Part shown: piece after piece, positions 19,855 to 28,633 of the stretch | Layout: every line of letters begins with the position of its first letter | Position numbering within the stretch: position 1 is the first letter of the stretch | NCBI GenBank assembly: GCA_003987775.1 | Contig: RXJD01000042.1 | Location: forward strand, 1 to 64,000 | Source: Mycobacterium sp. | GTDB lineage: Bacteria; Actinomycetota; Actinomycetes; Mycobacteriales; Mycobacteriaceae | DNA length: 64,000 bases | Reading direction: 5' to 3' | Position numbers and translations under genes: made by a program | The notes under the pieces: model-generated | The model's database searches: none | Seen by the model: the letters and a program-made list of their open reading frames with translations, nothing else | Told to the model about the DNA's origin: nothing

Positions 19855-20571
19855 TCAGCCCGGCGCCTCCTGTGTTTTCCGCCGGCCGAAGACGGCTTTG
19901 AATCGCTCGGCCGGGTTCCAGGACCCGGTCGTGCGCTCACGGGCCATCGGGAAGAACGCCAGTCCGATCAGCAGCGCCGCGAAATGACCGATGGCGGTGA
20001 AGCTGAGCTCGATGCGGTCCATCACCAGCACCGGAAAGCCGAAGATGAGCAGCAGCACCCCCAGGTATCCCCAGCGCCAGGGCCGGGCGATCCGGTAGGT
20101 GAGGATCCCCATGACACCGACCAGGAAGTAGCTGACCCCGATGTCGTGGGCGCGTACCGATCTCGCCGAGGCGTCGTGCATTTGGATCGCCATGTACAGC
20201 AGGCCTTCACTGACATAGGTGGCGACGATGTGCGACGTCAATCCCACAGTGAGCCAACGTAATTGGCCGAGCCATCGCTCGGCTGGCGCCAGGAAGATGG
20301 TGAACAGCAGCAGGTAGGGTTCCAGGCTCCGGCCGTCGATCCACCAGAGGCTGGAAAACAGGACGCCCAGCGGATCGGTCGCCAGCGCGTGCACGTTGGT
20401 GTAGCGGTGCAACAGGATCGAGTGCAGCTGATGGCCGGTGAGCAGGTTCTGCACGAGCGTCGTGATGGCCAGCGCGAGCAGCCAGCCGTAGGTCAGCGGC
20501 GCGCTGGTGACGTAGTGCCACACGATGCGCACCAACGCCCGAGCCCGTACCGATACCGATACCCTCGCCAC
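19855..20571 (-). CDS. Rhomboid-like membrane protein
   Basis: The 238-residue protein has about six membrane segments (for example 27-43, 85-95, 145-160, 167-184 and 190-208). GVSYFLVG places a serine at 147 and GHFAALLIGL a histidine at 196, the spacing and helix context of a rhomboid Ser-His dyad (GxSx and GHxxG-like). I infer a possible intramembrane serine protease, but the family is divergent and may be inactive. GTG at 20571 is the outermost start; a GTG 13 codons in is possible. Co-directional with nnr and the upstream DUF4436 pair. Confidence 0.7.
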   Translation of the reverse strand: MARVSVSVRARALVRIVWHYVTSAPLTYGWLLALAITTLVQNLLTGHQLHSILLHRYTNVHALATDPLGVLFSSLWWIDGRSLEPYLLLFTIFLAPAERWLGQLRWLTVGLTSHIVATYVSEGLLYMAIQMHDASARSVRAHDIGVSYFLVGVMGILTYRIARPWRWGYLGVLLLIFGFPVLVMDRIELSFTAIGHFAALLIGLAFFPMARERTTGSWNPAERFKAVFGRRKTQEAPG

Positions 20572-20637
20572 CGTTCAACCCTTTCACGCCCGCGGTCGCA
20601 GCGTACAGCGTGGGCAACATTCCGCTCAGTTACTCGA

Positions 20638-21501
20638 TTATGGCTCAGTCGGTTTCGTCGGCTTCTCAGCCTTTTGCGGTGCCAGATGCCGCCACCAGCA
20701 CGCGATGTAGAGCGTCAGCGATATCACCAGCACCACGATGACCCACAGCACCACCGTCACGTCGATCCACGCGCCGAACGGCGGAGCGTCGGGAAGCGCA
20801 CCCCGCAAGGGCATCACCGCGAACAGCATCGCCGCGTACCAGGTCGTCATCGGTGGCTGAAACTTCCGGCGGTTGCGGAATGTCTGCACCGCGACGAACA
20901 GGGCCAGCACCGCGAGCGCGACGAGCACACCCAGGATGACCAGACCGAAGGCCGCGGTACTGGGTGACCGGTACAGATCGAGGCGGTAGGGCGCGCGCTC
21001 GTTGCCCGCGCCCAGCCGATTCACCTCGATTTTCCAGCCGAGTAGCCGATCGACCAGGGTGGCCGCGGCCGGTACCGGCGTCTGGTCGGCGCCGGAGAAG
21101 AGCTGCATGGCCAAAGGCCCCGACTGGTAGCTGTCGAACGGCCAGTCCGCGACGTCGCCGGTGAGCGTGACAGCGACCGGGATGATGTCGGGAAGAGTGC
21201 CCTTCGGCCAGGTCCGCTTGCTGGCCGACGTCACCGAGGTCGCCACGACGCTGAGATCGTCTTTGAGGGTGTGCGTCTGCGGGTCCAGCAAGCCGGCGCC
21301 GGGTTCGACGGTGATGTTGGCCCGCAGCACGCTGTTGTCGGACTGAATGTCCTCGATGTCGAATGTGACCCGGGTCGCGTCGGACGGGGCCGAACCGTCA
21401 GCGATGCGGTGCGGATGACCCATACCGCTGTCGACATACAACACGATCGATGCGACGTAGGCGGCCACGAAAAGCAGCACGCCCGTGATCGCGAGCCTCA
21501 T
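20638..21501 (-). CDS. DUF4436-like membrane protein, copy A
   Basis: The 287-residue protein has an N-terminal membrane anchor (MRLAITGVLLFVAAYVASIVLY), a long extracytoplasmic domain (about 30-175) with the shared signatures RTWPKGTLP and DWPFDSYQSG, then three membrane segments with RRKFQPPMTTWYAAMLFAVMP and APPFGAWIDVTVVLW. It is a clear paralogue of the next upstream gene. ATG at 21501 overlaps the stop of copy B (ATGA). Likely DUF4436 family from overall layout; function unknown. Confidence 0.8.
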   Translation of the reverse strand: MRLAITGVLLFVAAYVASIVLYVDSGMGHPHRIADGSAPSDATRVTFDIEDIQSDNSVLRANITVEPGAGLLDPQTHTLKDDLSVVATSVTSASKRTWPKGTLPDIIPVAVTLTGDVADWPFDSYQSGPLAMQLFSGADQTPVPAAATLVDRLLGWKIEVNRLGAGNERAPYRLDLYRSPSTAAFGLVILGVLVALAVLALFVAVQTFRNRRKFQPPMTTWYAAMLFAVMPLRGALPDAPPFGAWIDVTVVLWVIVVLVISLTLYIACWWRHLAPQKAEKPTKPTEP

Positions 21502-22439
21502 CGGCCGGGTACTGCGGATTGGTCCGATTTCGCCGGTTTCTCTGGCTGCCCTGGCTCCGCCGGCTTCTCGGCTTGCGCCGGCGTCTCTGATTTCGCTGGC
21601 TCCACCGGTTTCTCCGGGGCGAGGTGCCGCCACCAGCACGACACGTAGAGACCCATCGATGCCACCAGCGCCACGATCACCCAGAGCACCACGGTGATGT
21701 CGACCCACGCTCCGAACGGGGGCGCGTCGGGCAGCGCATTGCGCAGCGGTATCACCGCGAACAGCATGGCCGCGAACCACGTCGTCATCGGCGGCTGGAA
21801 CTTCCGCCGGTCGCGCACTGTCTGCACGGCGACGAACAGACCGAAGCCGGCAATGGAGACCAGGACCGCGAGGAGCACGACGGCAAGCGCGACGGTGCTG
21901 GGCGAGCGCTGTACCTGCGCACGGTAGGGGGTCTTGACCTCGCCTGTGGCGCCGCCCTGCACCTCCACCTTCCAGCCGGGAAGGCGATCGACGAATGTCA
22001 CCGAAGCCCATTCCGGAGTTTGCGGGGTGCCGCGGAAGAGGTTGATCGACACCGCTTTGGAGATGTAGCTGTCGAATGGCCAATCGGACACGTCACCGTT
22101 GATGTTGAGCGATATCGGGACGACGCCAGGCTGCGTACCCTTCGGCCAGGTACGGCTGGTCGGCGTGGTCGCGGATGTGGCGGCGACAGTGAGGTCTTCC
22201 TTGAGATTTCCGGTCAGCGGATCCAGCAGCGCGGGCCCGGGTGTCACCGTGAGGTCGCCGACGAGCGCATTGCGGTAGGGCTGAATGCCCGTGATATCCA
22301 GCGTCACAGTGGTGCCGTCGGCCGACGGCTGGCCGTCCGTCACGGGATGGGCCGGGCCCATGCCGGTCAGCGCATACAGCGCAACCAGACCGACGTACGC
22401 CACGACGAAAACCGCAAGACTGACGATCCCCCACCTCAT
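21498..22439 (-). CDS. DUF4436-like membrane protein, copy B
   Basis: A 313-residue paralogue of copy A: N-terminal anchor, exported domain with RTWPKGTQP and DWPFDSYISK, then RRKFQPPMTTWFAAMLFAVIP and APPFGAWVDITVVLW. It differs by a C-terminal cytoplasmic tail of EKPAEPGQPEKPAKS-like repeats, which copy A has only as a short KPTKPTEP. It starts 11 bases after the glmS stop, so it is probably in a glmS transcript. A cell-envelope role is inference from topology and neighbours. Confidence 0.8.
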   Translation of the reverse strand: MRWGIVSLAVFVVAYVGLVALYALTGMGPAHPVTDGQPSADGTTVTLDITGIQPYRNALVGDLTVTPGPALLDPLTGNLKEDLTVAATSATTPTSRTWPKGTQPGVVPISLNINGDVSDWPFDSYISKAVSINLFRGTPQTPEWASVTFVDRLPGWKVEVQGGATGEVKTPYRAQVQRSPSTVALAVVLLAVLVSIAGFGLFVAVQTVRDRRKFQPPMTTWFAAMLFAVIPLRNALPDAPPFGAWVDITVVLWVIVALVASMGLYVSCWWRHLAPEKPVEPAKSETPAQAEKPAEPGQPEKPAKSDQSAVPGR

Positions 22440-22450
22440 GGCGCCCCCGT

Positions 22451-24328
22451 CTATTCGACTGTCACCGACTTCGCCAGATTACGCGGCTTGTCGACGTCGT
22501 AACCACGCGCCTGCGCGACCGACGCGGCAAACACCTGCAGCGGAATGGTCGACAGCAACGGCTGCAAAAGTGTTGACACCGAAGGGATTTCGATCAAATG
22601 GTCGGCGTAGGGGCGCACCGTCTCGTCGCCTTCCTCGGCGATCACGATGGTCACGGCGCCCCGGGTCTGAATCTCGCGGATGTTCGACATCAGCTTGGCG
22701 TGCAGCATCGCCGAGCCCTTGGGCGAGGGCATCACGACGATCACCGGCAGGTCGTCCTCGATCAGCGCGATCGGGCCGTGTTTCAGTTCGCCGGCCGCGA
22801 ACCCCTCGGCGTGCATGTAGGCCAGTTCCTTGAGCTTCAGCGCGCCTTCCAGAGCCACGGGATAGCCCACGTGGCGACCCAGGAACAACACCGTCGACGA
22901 CTGAGCGAACCGGTACGCCAGGTCGGCCACCGGTTCGGTCGCCGCGATCACCCGAGCCACCAGGTCGGGCATCGCTTCCAGCTCGCGATACTCACGTTCG
23001 ACTTCGTCGGGGTACTTGGTGCCGCGGGCCTGCGCCAGCGCCAGACCCACCAGGTAATTGGCGGTGATCTGCGCCAGAAACGTCTTGGTCGAGGCGACTC
23101 CGATCTCCGGGCCGGCGCGGGTGTAGAGCACCGCGTCGCATTCGCGCGGAATCTGCGAGCCGTTGGTGTTGCAGATCGCCAGCACTTTGGCCTTCTGCTC
23201 CTTGGCGTGGCGGACGGCCTCCAGCGTGTCGGCCGTCTCGCCGGACTGGGAGATGGCCACGACCAGGGTGCTGCGATCCAGAACCGGGTCCCGGTACCGG
23301 AACTCGCTGGCCAGTTCCACTTCCACCGGCAGTCTGGTCCAGTGCTCGATCGCGTACTTGGCGAGCAGACCGGAGTGGTAGGCGGTGCCGCAGGCGACGA
23401 CGAACACCTTGTCGACCTCGCGCAGTTCCTGGTCGGACAGTCGCTGCTCGTCGAGCACGATCCGGTTATCCACGAAATGGCCGAGCAGGGTCTCGGCAAC
23501 CGCGGTGGGCTGCTCGGCGATCTCCTTGAGCATGAAGTACTCGTAGCCGCCCTTTTCGGCGGCGGCGAGGTCCCAGTCGATATGAAATTCCCGGTACTCG
23601 CGGCCCGCTTCCAGGTCCTCGTTTCCGTGGAAGTCGCTGATCCGGTACCCCTCGGCGGTGATCACCACCGCCTGGTCCTGACCGAGCTCGACCGCGTGGC
23701 GGGTGTGCTCGATGAAGGCGGCCACGTCGGAGCCGACGAACATCTCGCCCTCGCCGATTCCGATGACCAGAGGTGTTGAGCGACGGGCGGCGACGATGGT
23801 GCCGGGCTCGTCGGCGTTGGCGAAGACGAGCGTGAAATGGCCTTCCAACCGGCGCAGGACCGACAGCACGGAGGCGGTGAAATCGCCGGCCGTCTCGCCG
23901 TCGTGATAGGCCCGGGCGACCAGGTGCACCGCGACCTCGGTGTCGGTGTCGCTGGCGAACTCCACGCCGGCGGCCTCCAGCTCCTGACGGAGCGAGGCGA
24001 AGTTCTCGATGATGCCGTTGTGGACGACGGCGATCTTGCCGGCCGCATCGCGGTGCGGATGCGCGTTGCGGTCGGTCGGGCGGCCGTGGGTGGCCCAGCG
24101 GGTGTGGCCCAGTCCGGTGGTGCCGGACAGTTCGGCCTCGGTCATGTCGGCGAGCGCCGACTCCAGATTGGCCAGCTGACCTGCGCGGCGGCGCACCGTG
24201 AGCTTGCCCTTGCCGTCCGCCAGTGCGATGCCCGAGGAGTCGTAGCCGCGGTATTCCATCCGGCGCAAGGCGTTCATCACGACGTCGCAGGCAGGACGCT
24301 GCCCGACGTAGCCGACGATTCCGCACAT
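22451..24328 (-). CDS. glmS: Glucosamine-6-phosphate synthase (isomerizing)
   Basis: The 625-residue enzyme makes glucosamine-6-phosphate from fructose-6-phosphate and glutamine, the first step to UDP-GlcNAc. Cys2 of MCGIVGYVG is the glutaminase nucleophile; GHTRWATHG and NGIIENF are further glutaminase motifs. Two SIS domains follow (ISQSGETADTLEA, then VLFLGRHVGYPVALEGALKLKE split over the second), ending in the conserved PRNLAKSVTVE. Length is typical. glmM, the next pathway step, lies about 4.6 kb away on the same strand. Confidence 0.98.
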   Translation of the reverse strand: MCGIVGYVGQRPACDVVMNALRRMEYRGYDSSGIALADGKGKLTVRRRAGQLANLESALADMTEAELSGTTGLGHTRWATHGRPTDRNAHPHRDAAGKIAVVHNGIIENFASLRQELEAAGVEFASDTDTEVAVHLVARAYHDGETAGDFTASVLSVLRRLEGHFTLVFANADEPGTIVAARRSTPLVIGIGEGEMFVGSDVAAFIEHTRHAVELGQDQAVVITAEGYRISDFHGNEDLEAGREYREFHIDWDLAAAEKGGYEYFMLKEIAEQPTAVAETLLGHFVDNRIVLDEQRLSDQELREVDKVFVVACGTAYHSGLLAKYAIEHWTRLPVEVELASEFRYRDPVLDRSTLVVAISQSGETADTLEAVRHAKEQKAKVLAICNTNGSQIPRECDAVLYTRAGPEIGVASTKTFLAQITANYLVGLALAQARGTKYPDEVEREYRELEAMPDLVARVIAATEPVADLAYRFAQSSTVLFLGRHVGYPVALEGALKLKELAYMHAEGFAAGELKHGPIALIEDDLPVIVVMPSPKGSAMLHAKLMSNIREIQTRGAVTIVIAEEGDETVRPYADHLIEIPSVSTLLQPLLSTIPLQVFAASVAQARGYDVDKPRNLAKSVTVE

Positions 24329-24354
24329 TCTGACCAGGGTAGTGCAGGTGCGGA

Positions 24355-24385
24355 ATTATCACCGGGACCGGCGATATCGTATATG
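24355..24385. promoter_or_regulatory. Divergent -10 boxes of glmS and the DUF2510 gene
   Basis: On minus, GATAAT (24360-24355) lies 26 bases before the glmS ATG. On plus, TATATG (24380-24385) lies 25 bases before the GTG at 24411. Both match the mycobacterial -10 pattern; no convincing -35 is visible for either. Confidence 0.35.
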
Positions 24386-24410
24386 TCTCTACCTGCACGA
24401 AAGGTTTGCT

Positions 24411-24950
24411 GTGTCACAGCCGTACCAAGCGCCATCGCCGTACCAGCAACCCTCGGCGACCGGGTATCCGGGGCCGTTGTTTCACATCAGCCTGCTCAAG
24501 CACACCGGCGCGCTGATTTTCTGGCAGCAGCAGACCGTTCGCTACACCGGCACACTCGAGCAGTGCGAACGGGCCTACAAAGACGCGCAGACCCACTGCC
24601 TGTTGGCGGGCTGGTGGAGTCTGGCGTCGTTGGTGGTGTTCAACTGGATCGCGCTGTTCTCCAACATGCACGCCATTCGACAGGTGCGGAACCTGGCTCA
24701 GAATCCGCAGGCCATGACTGGCCAGCAGCAACCGATCGCCCAGCAACAACCAGGGTGGACGCAACAACCAGCGGGGCCGCAGCAACCAGCGGGGCCGCAA
24801 CAACCAGCGTGGCCGCAGCAACCGGCGGGGGCGGCACCGGCCGGGGCTATACCGGCAGGCTGGTATCCCGACCCGTCCGGGCAACCCGGCCAGCGTTACT
24901 GGGACGGCGGTACGTGGACCGCCTTTACCCATCCGCCGGCGCACCGCTAA
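24411..24950 (+). CDS. DUF2510-domain membrane protein
   Basis: The 179-residue protein has a conserved N-terminal region (PLFHISLLKHTGALIFWQQQ), one membrane segment around residues 68-85 (WWSLASLVVFNWIALF), a Gln/Pro/Gly-rich linker built of QQPAGP units, and a C-terminal DUF2510 motif (AGWYPDPSG followed by RYWDGGTWTAFTH). GTG at 24411 is chosen from AAAGG six bases upstream. DUF2510 is a short actinobacterial envelope-associated module of unknown function. Divergent from glmS. Confidence 0.85.
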   Translation: MSQPYQAPSPYQQPSATGYPGPLFHISLLKHTGALIFWQQQTVRYTGTLEQCERAYKDAQTHCLLAGWWSLASLVVFNWIALFSNMHAIRQVRNLAQNPQAMTGQQQPIAQQQPGWTQQPAGPQQPAGPQQPAWPQQPAGAAPAGAIPAGWYPDPSGQPGQRYWDGGTWTAFTHPPAHR

Positions 24951-24959
24951 CGTCGACGG

Positions 24960-25811
24960 GTGGCCCGCATCCGCAAGCTCGTCGCCGCCCTCACCCGTCG
25001 TGGTCCACACCGCGTTCTACGCGGTGACCTGGCCTTTGCCGGCCTCCCCGGCGTGGTGTACACCCCCGAAGCCGGCATGAATCTGCCCGGCATCGCGTTC
25101 GGGCACGACTGGCTGACCGGGTCCGCTCAATATTCGGGCCTGCTGGAGCACCTGGCGTCCTGGGGCATCGTGGCCGGCGCGCCGGACACCCAGCGTGGTC
25201 TCGCCCCGTCGGTGATGAACCTGGCGTTCGATCTCGGTGTCGCCCTGGACATCATCTCCGGGGTGCGGCTTGGCCCTGGCGAGATCAGCGTTCACCCCGC
25301 CAAGCTCGGTCTGGCCGGTCATGGGTTCGGTGGGTCGGCTGCGGTGTTCGCTGCCGCCGGTATGTCCAGCTCGGCCGGTAGGCCGCTCGCCGCGGTAGCC
25401 GCGCTGTTCCCCACGGTGACCGCTCCCCCGGCGGAACTGCCGGCTGCGGGACTCGACGTACCCGGCCTCATCCTGACCGCGCCCGGCGACCCCAAGACCC
25501 TGAACTCCAACGCTCTCACGTTGGACCGCGCCTGGGACAAGGCCACGCTGCGTATCGTCAGCAAGGCGGAAGCGGGTGGCCTGGTAGAAGGCCGGCGACT
25601 GTCGAAAGCCGTGGGGCTGGCCGGCTCTGACCGAAAGACCCAACGGGCGGTGCGCGCTCTGCTGACCGGTTATCTGCTCTACACCCTGGGCGGGGACAAG
25701 ACCTACCGAGATTTCGCCGATCCGGACGTGACGCTGCCCCGCACCGAGCCGGTGGATCCCGAAGCGCCGCCGGTGACCGCCGAGGAGAAGATCGTCGCGC
25801 TACTGAAGTGA
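24960..25811 (+). CDS. Alpha/beta hydrolase-fold protein lacking nucleophile serine
   Basis: A 283-residue dienelactone-hydrolase-like protein. The expected nucleophile elbow reads GHGFGG at residues 120-125, so Gly122 replaces the serine or cysteine. The rest of the fold is conserved (GVVYTPEAG, IAFGHDWLTG, GLILTAPGDPKTLN). It is probably not a classical hydrolase; it may bind a ligand or use another residue. GTG at 24960 follows the previous gene by nine bases, implying co-transcription. Confidence 0.8.
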   Translation: MARIRKLVAALTRRGPHRVLRGDLAFAGLPGVVYTPEAGMNLPGIAFGHDWLTGSAQYSGLLEHLASWGIVAGAPDTQRGLAPSVMNLAFDLGVALDIISGVRLGPGEISVHPAKLGLAGHGFGGSAAVFAAAGMSSSAGRPLAAVAALFPTVTAPPAELPAAGLDVPGLILTAPGDPKTLNSNALTLDRAWDKATLRIVSKAEAGGLVEGRRLSKAVGLAGSDRKTQRAVRALLTGYLLYTLGGDKTYRDFADPDVTLPRTEPVDPEAPPVTAEEKIVALLK

Positions 25812-25857
25812 CCGGCGCGGGTGTGTCCCGGCACACGCGAGCGGGTAGTAGCCATGT

Positions 25858-26208
25858 ATGGCTGACGCACAGAGTCTGTACCAGCGCTGGATAAGTGAGC
25901 TGTGGGCCGGGCGGCCCGTCGCGGCGGAGCTCGTCACCGACGACTTCGTGGGACATTGGCCCGATCGCGATGTGCACGGACCGGACGAACTGACGCAGAT
26001 AGTCGAGCAGACACGAAACATGTTGACGAACTTGACTTTTACCGTCGAGCTTGGCCCGCTGCACGATGGCGACCTGATCGCCGGCCGGTGGGTCGGCACC
26101 GGCGGCAGCCCGGACGGTCCGGTCCGGTTCACCGGCAACGACATCCTGCGGCTCGCTGACGACGGGCAACGCTTCGCCGAGTACTGGACGGGCACGTCGA
26201 CAGGCTGA
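25858..26208 (+). CDS. SnoaL-like/NTF2-fold protein
   Basis: This 116-residue single-domain protein has the ester-cyclase/SnoaL pattern: an N-terminal helix (SLYQRWISELWAG), LVTDDFVGHWPDRDVHGPDEL, and strands ending GRWVGTGG and FTGNDILRLADDGQRFAEYW. Such folds are small isomerases, cyclases or binding proteins; the substrate is not readable. ATG at 25858 is the first start. It precedes an F420-type oxidoreductase by 27 bases. Confidence 0.75.
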   Translation: MADAQSLYQRWISELWAGRPVAAELVTDDFVGHWPDRDVHGPDELTQIVEQTRNMLTNLTFTVELGPLHDGDLIAGRWVGTGGSPDGPVRFTGNDILRLADDGQRFAEYWTGTSTG

Positions 26209-26235
26209 TTCCCGGGCTGTGCGGGGCCGTGATAA

Positions 26236-27288
26236 GTGTCGTTGATGCGGATCGGGATCGCGCTGGACTATTCGGGTGGCTTTCACGAGGCCGTCGACCG
26301 CGTCGTGGAACTCGAGAAGGTCGGCATAGACGTGGCCGTGGTCGCCGAAGCCTACGCCTTCGACGCCATCAGCCAGCTCGGGTTCCTGGCGGCCAGGACG
26401 AGCAGAGTTGAGCTGGCCTCCGGCGTGTTGCCGCTCTTCATCCGAACGCCTTCGCTGCTCGCCATGACGGCCGCCGGCCTGGACTATGTCTCCGGTGGCC
26501 GCTTCAACCTCGGGATCGGCACCTCCGGACCGCAGGTGATCGAAGGGTTCCACGGCATCGCGTTCGACGCCCCGCTGGGGCGCACACGCGAAGCCGTGGA
26601 AATCTGCCGACAGGTCTGGCGCAGGCAGGAGCCGCTCCGCTATGACGGCAAGCACTATCAGATCCCGCTGCCCGCCGATCGCGGCACAGGTTTGGGCAAG
26701 GCCCTGAAACTGATCAATCATCCAGTGCGCGAACGCATTCCAATATCGATTGCGGCACTGGGCCCGAAGAACGTCGAACTCACCGCGGAGATCGCCGAGG
26801 GTTGGCAACCGGCGTTCTACTATCCGGACAAGGCCCATCTGGTGTGGGGCGAGGCACTGGCGGCCGGGGCCGCCAGGCGTGATCCCGCGCTGGGCCCGCT
26901 GGACGTCATGGTGGGTACCGCGCTGGCGATCGGAGACGACGTCGAGGACCGGTTCGCCTGGATCAAGCCCCAGCTGGCGCTCTACATCGGCGGCATGGGC
27001 GCCCGGGGCCGCAATTTCTACCACGACCTGGCTACCCGGTACGGATTCGGCGAGGCCGCCGACCGGATCCAGGAGCTCTACCTCGCCGGCCGCAAGCGAG
27101 AGGCGATCGACGCGTTGCCCGACGAACTGGTGCGTGGGGTCTCCCTGATCGGCCCGCGCGGCTTCATCGCCGAACGGCTGGCCGTCTTCGCCGAGGCAGG
27201 GGTCACCACGCTGCTGGTCCGCCCTGCGACGGCACAGGCTGATGAAGCCGTTCGCTATGTCGAGGAGCTGCTGCAACTGCTGCCCTGA
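26236..27288 (+). CDS. LLM-class F420-dependent oxidoreductase
   Basis: The 350-residue TIM-barrel protein has luciferase-like family landmarks: MRIGIALDYSG, LASGVLPLFIRTPSLLAMTAAG, GRFNLGIGTSGPQVIEGFHG, RTREAVEICRQVWR and ISIAALGPKNVELTAEIAEGW. In mycobacteria these usually use coenzyme F420 rather than FMN. Start GTG at 26236 or ATG at 26245; neither has a strong ribosome site. Substrate unknown. It converges on the WXG-like gene pair next to ESX-4, two bases apart. Confidence 0.88.
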   Translation: MSLMRIGIALDYSGGFHEAVDRVVELEKVGIDVAVVAEAYAFDAISQLGFLAARTSRVELASGVLPLFIRTPSLLAMTAAGLDYVSGGRFNLGIGTSGPQVIEGFHGIAFDAPLGRTREAVEICRQVWRRQEPLRYDGKHYQIPLPADRGTGLGKALKLINHPVRERIPISIAALGPKNVELTAEIAEGWQPAFYYPDKAHLVWGEALAAGAARRDPALGPLDVMVGTALAIGDDVEDRFAWIKPQLALYIGGMGARGRNFYHDLATRYGFGEAADRIQELYLAGRKREAIDALPDELVRGVSLIGPRGFIAERLAVFAEAGVTTLLVRPATAQADEAVRYVEELLQLLP

Positions 27289-27290
27289 GG

Positions 27291-28631
27291 TCACTGGCCC
27301 GCCTGCGGAAGTTCGTTCGCCGCGATCTCGCACGGTGTCGATCCCGCGGCGACCGGGGCGGCAGCCGGTGGCTGGACGGGTGGCGCTCCGGCGGGCGGAG
27401 GTGTCGCTGGGGCGGGTACCGCGGCCGCGGGTTGGGCTGCGCTGAGCGGCGGCGTGGCCGGCGCAACGCCGTGCGCGCGTGGTTGCGCGGATTCGGGTTT
27501 CTCCGGCTCTGCCGGTTCTCTGAGCGGGTCCGGTTCCTGCCGGTCGCCCTCGTCGTCGGTCAGGTCGTCCTCGGCGTCGCCGGCCGAGGACTCCAGCAGG
27601 GCGCCCAGGCCCGCGACGATCCGGCTGGCGAGGCCACCGAGCCCGCCCAGGCCGCCCCCGCTGTCGAATCCGCCACCACTGTCGAATCCGCCTCCACCGC
27701 TGAATCCGCCACCACCGCCCGACAGGCCCGAGTCACCCGGCCACCCGGACCCCAGGTCAGGTTGTGTCGTCCCCGCCGCCGGCGCGGACATCGTCGCCGC
27801 CGGTACGGACGTCGTCGCCGCCGGCGCAGGCGTCGGCGGCGTGATGCTCATGGGGGCCGCGGCGAACCTGGCCGGCACCGGCTCGCCCGGCAAGGCAGCG
27901 ACGGCGGCCGGCGTCAGCGGTGACGTCGCAGCGGCGGGCCCGCGGTACTCGCCGAAGTCACCGGGCATCTCGAAATGAACGCGCGGAGCAGCGGCGAACC
28001 GGTCGGTGACCATGTCGTAGGCCGCCGCGACGCCCGCCTGGGCAGACAGCATCGCGCTGCGCCAATCACGCCGAATATCGTTGTCCACGTAAGGCTTTAC
28101 CTGTTGATCGATCACCTCGCGGGCGCCCGCGTCGGTCGTGAGCGCGGCAGCGGCGGCCAGCCAAACCGGCCGCTGGGCGGCCGTGCGGCCGTCGATCGCG
28201 GAGGTCGTCGAGACTTTCGCATCGACCAGGTGCCACAGATTGTCCCGCAGCGATTCGCAACGTTGGGCCGCCGCGCGGACCTCATTGACCACCGCACCGG
28301 CGATGTCGCAGTGGCGCCGCAGAAACGCGATCGCGGAGTCGGCGCCCGATCCCGTCCAGGCCGTCGCCAGCACGGTGAGCTGATCGCGCTGCAATCGCAG
28401 CGCTTCGGTGATCACCGCCGCCGCGGCGCGCAACGCCGCACAGTCGCCGTCGAGGACATGCAGGTCGAGCCCCTCTTCACCGGCATACAAGTCGGATACC
28501 TGCGCGGGATCGCCGGTCAGCTCCGGATGCTGGTAACCGGCCTGCCCGCAAGCCCGTACATAGGTCTGGATGTGCTCTAGCGCGGGCAGACCTTCAGCCA
28601 GTCGCCCCGCGACGTCCAACCGCTCGGACAC
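27291..28631 (-). CDS. WXG-like, Ala/Pro-rich protein beside ESX-4 (Rv3439c type)
   Basis: About 446 residues. The N-terminal 230 residues are helical with a WxG-like turn (TAWTGSGADSAIAFLRRH) as in type VII substrates. The C-terminal half is low-complexity: Ala/Pro, then GGGFDSGGG repeats, an acidic stretch (AEDDLTDDEGDR) and Pro/Ala. GTG at 28631 is two bases after the stop of the small helical gene upstream; the open frame further upstream is shadow. The pairing and order match my recollection of Rv3439c-Rv3440c. I infer an ESX-4 substrate or chaperone; function unproven. Confidence 0.7.
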   Translation of the reverse strand: MSERLDVAGRLAEGLPALEHIQTYVRACGQAGYQHPELTGDPAQVSDLYAGEEGLDLHVLDGDCAALRAAAAVITEALRLQRDQLTVLATAWTGSGADSAIAFLRRHCDIAGAVVNEVRAAAQRCESLRDNLWHLVDAKVSTTSAIDGRTAAQRPVWLAAAAALTTDAGAREVIDQQVKPYVDNDIRRDWRSAMLSAQAGVAAAYDMVTDRFAAAPRVHFEMPGDFGEYRGPAAATSPLTPAAVAALPGEPVPARFAAAPMSITPPTPAPAATTSVPAATMSAPAAGTTQPDLGSGWPGDSGLSGGGGGFSGGGGFDSGGGFDSGGGLGGLGGLASRIVAGLGALLESSAGDAEDDLTDDEGDRQEPDPLREPAEPEKPESAQPRAHGVAPATPPLSAAQPAAAVPAPATPPPAGAPPVQPPAAAPVAAGSTPCEIAANELPQAGQ

Positions 28632-28633
28632 GA

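Noticed and set aside
25558..27333. 591-codon open frame antisense to the hydrolase, SnoaL-like and F420 genes
   Set aside because: It spans three well-supported genes, has no family resemblance, and shows the usual high-GC antisense pattern.
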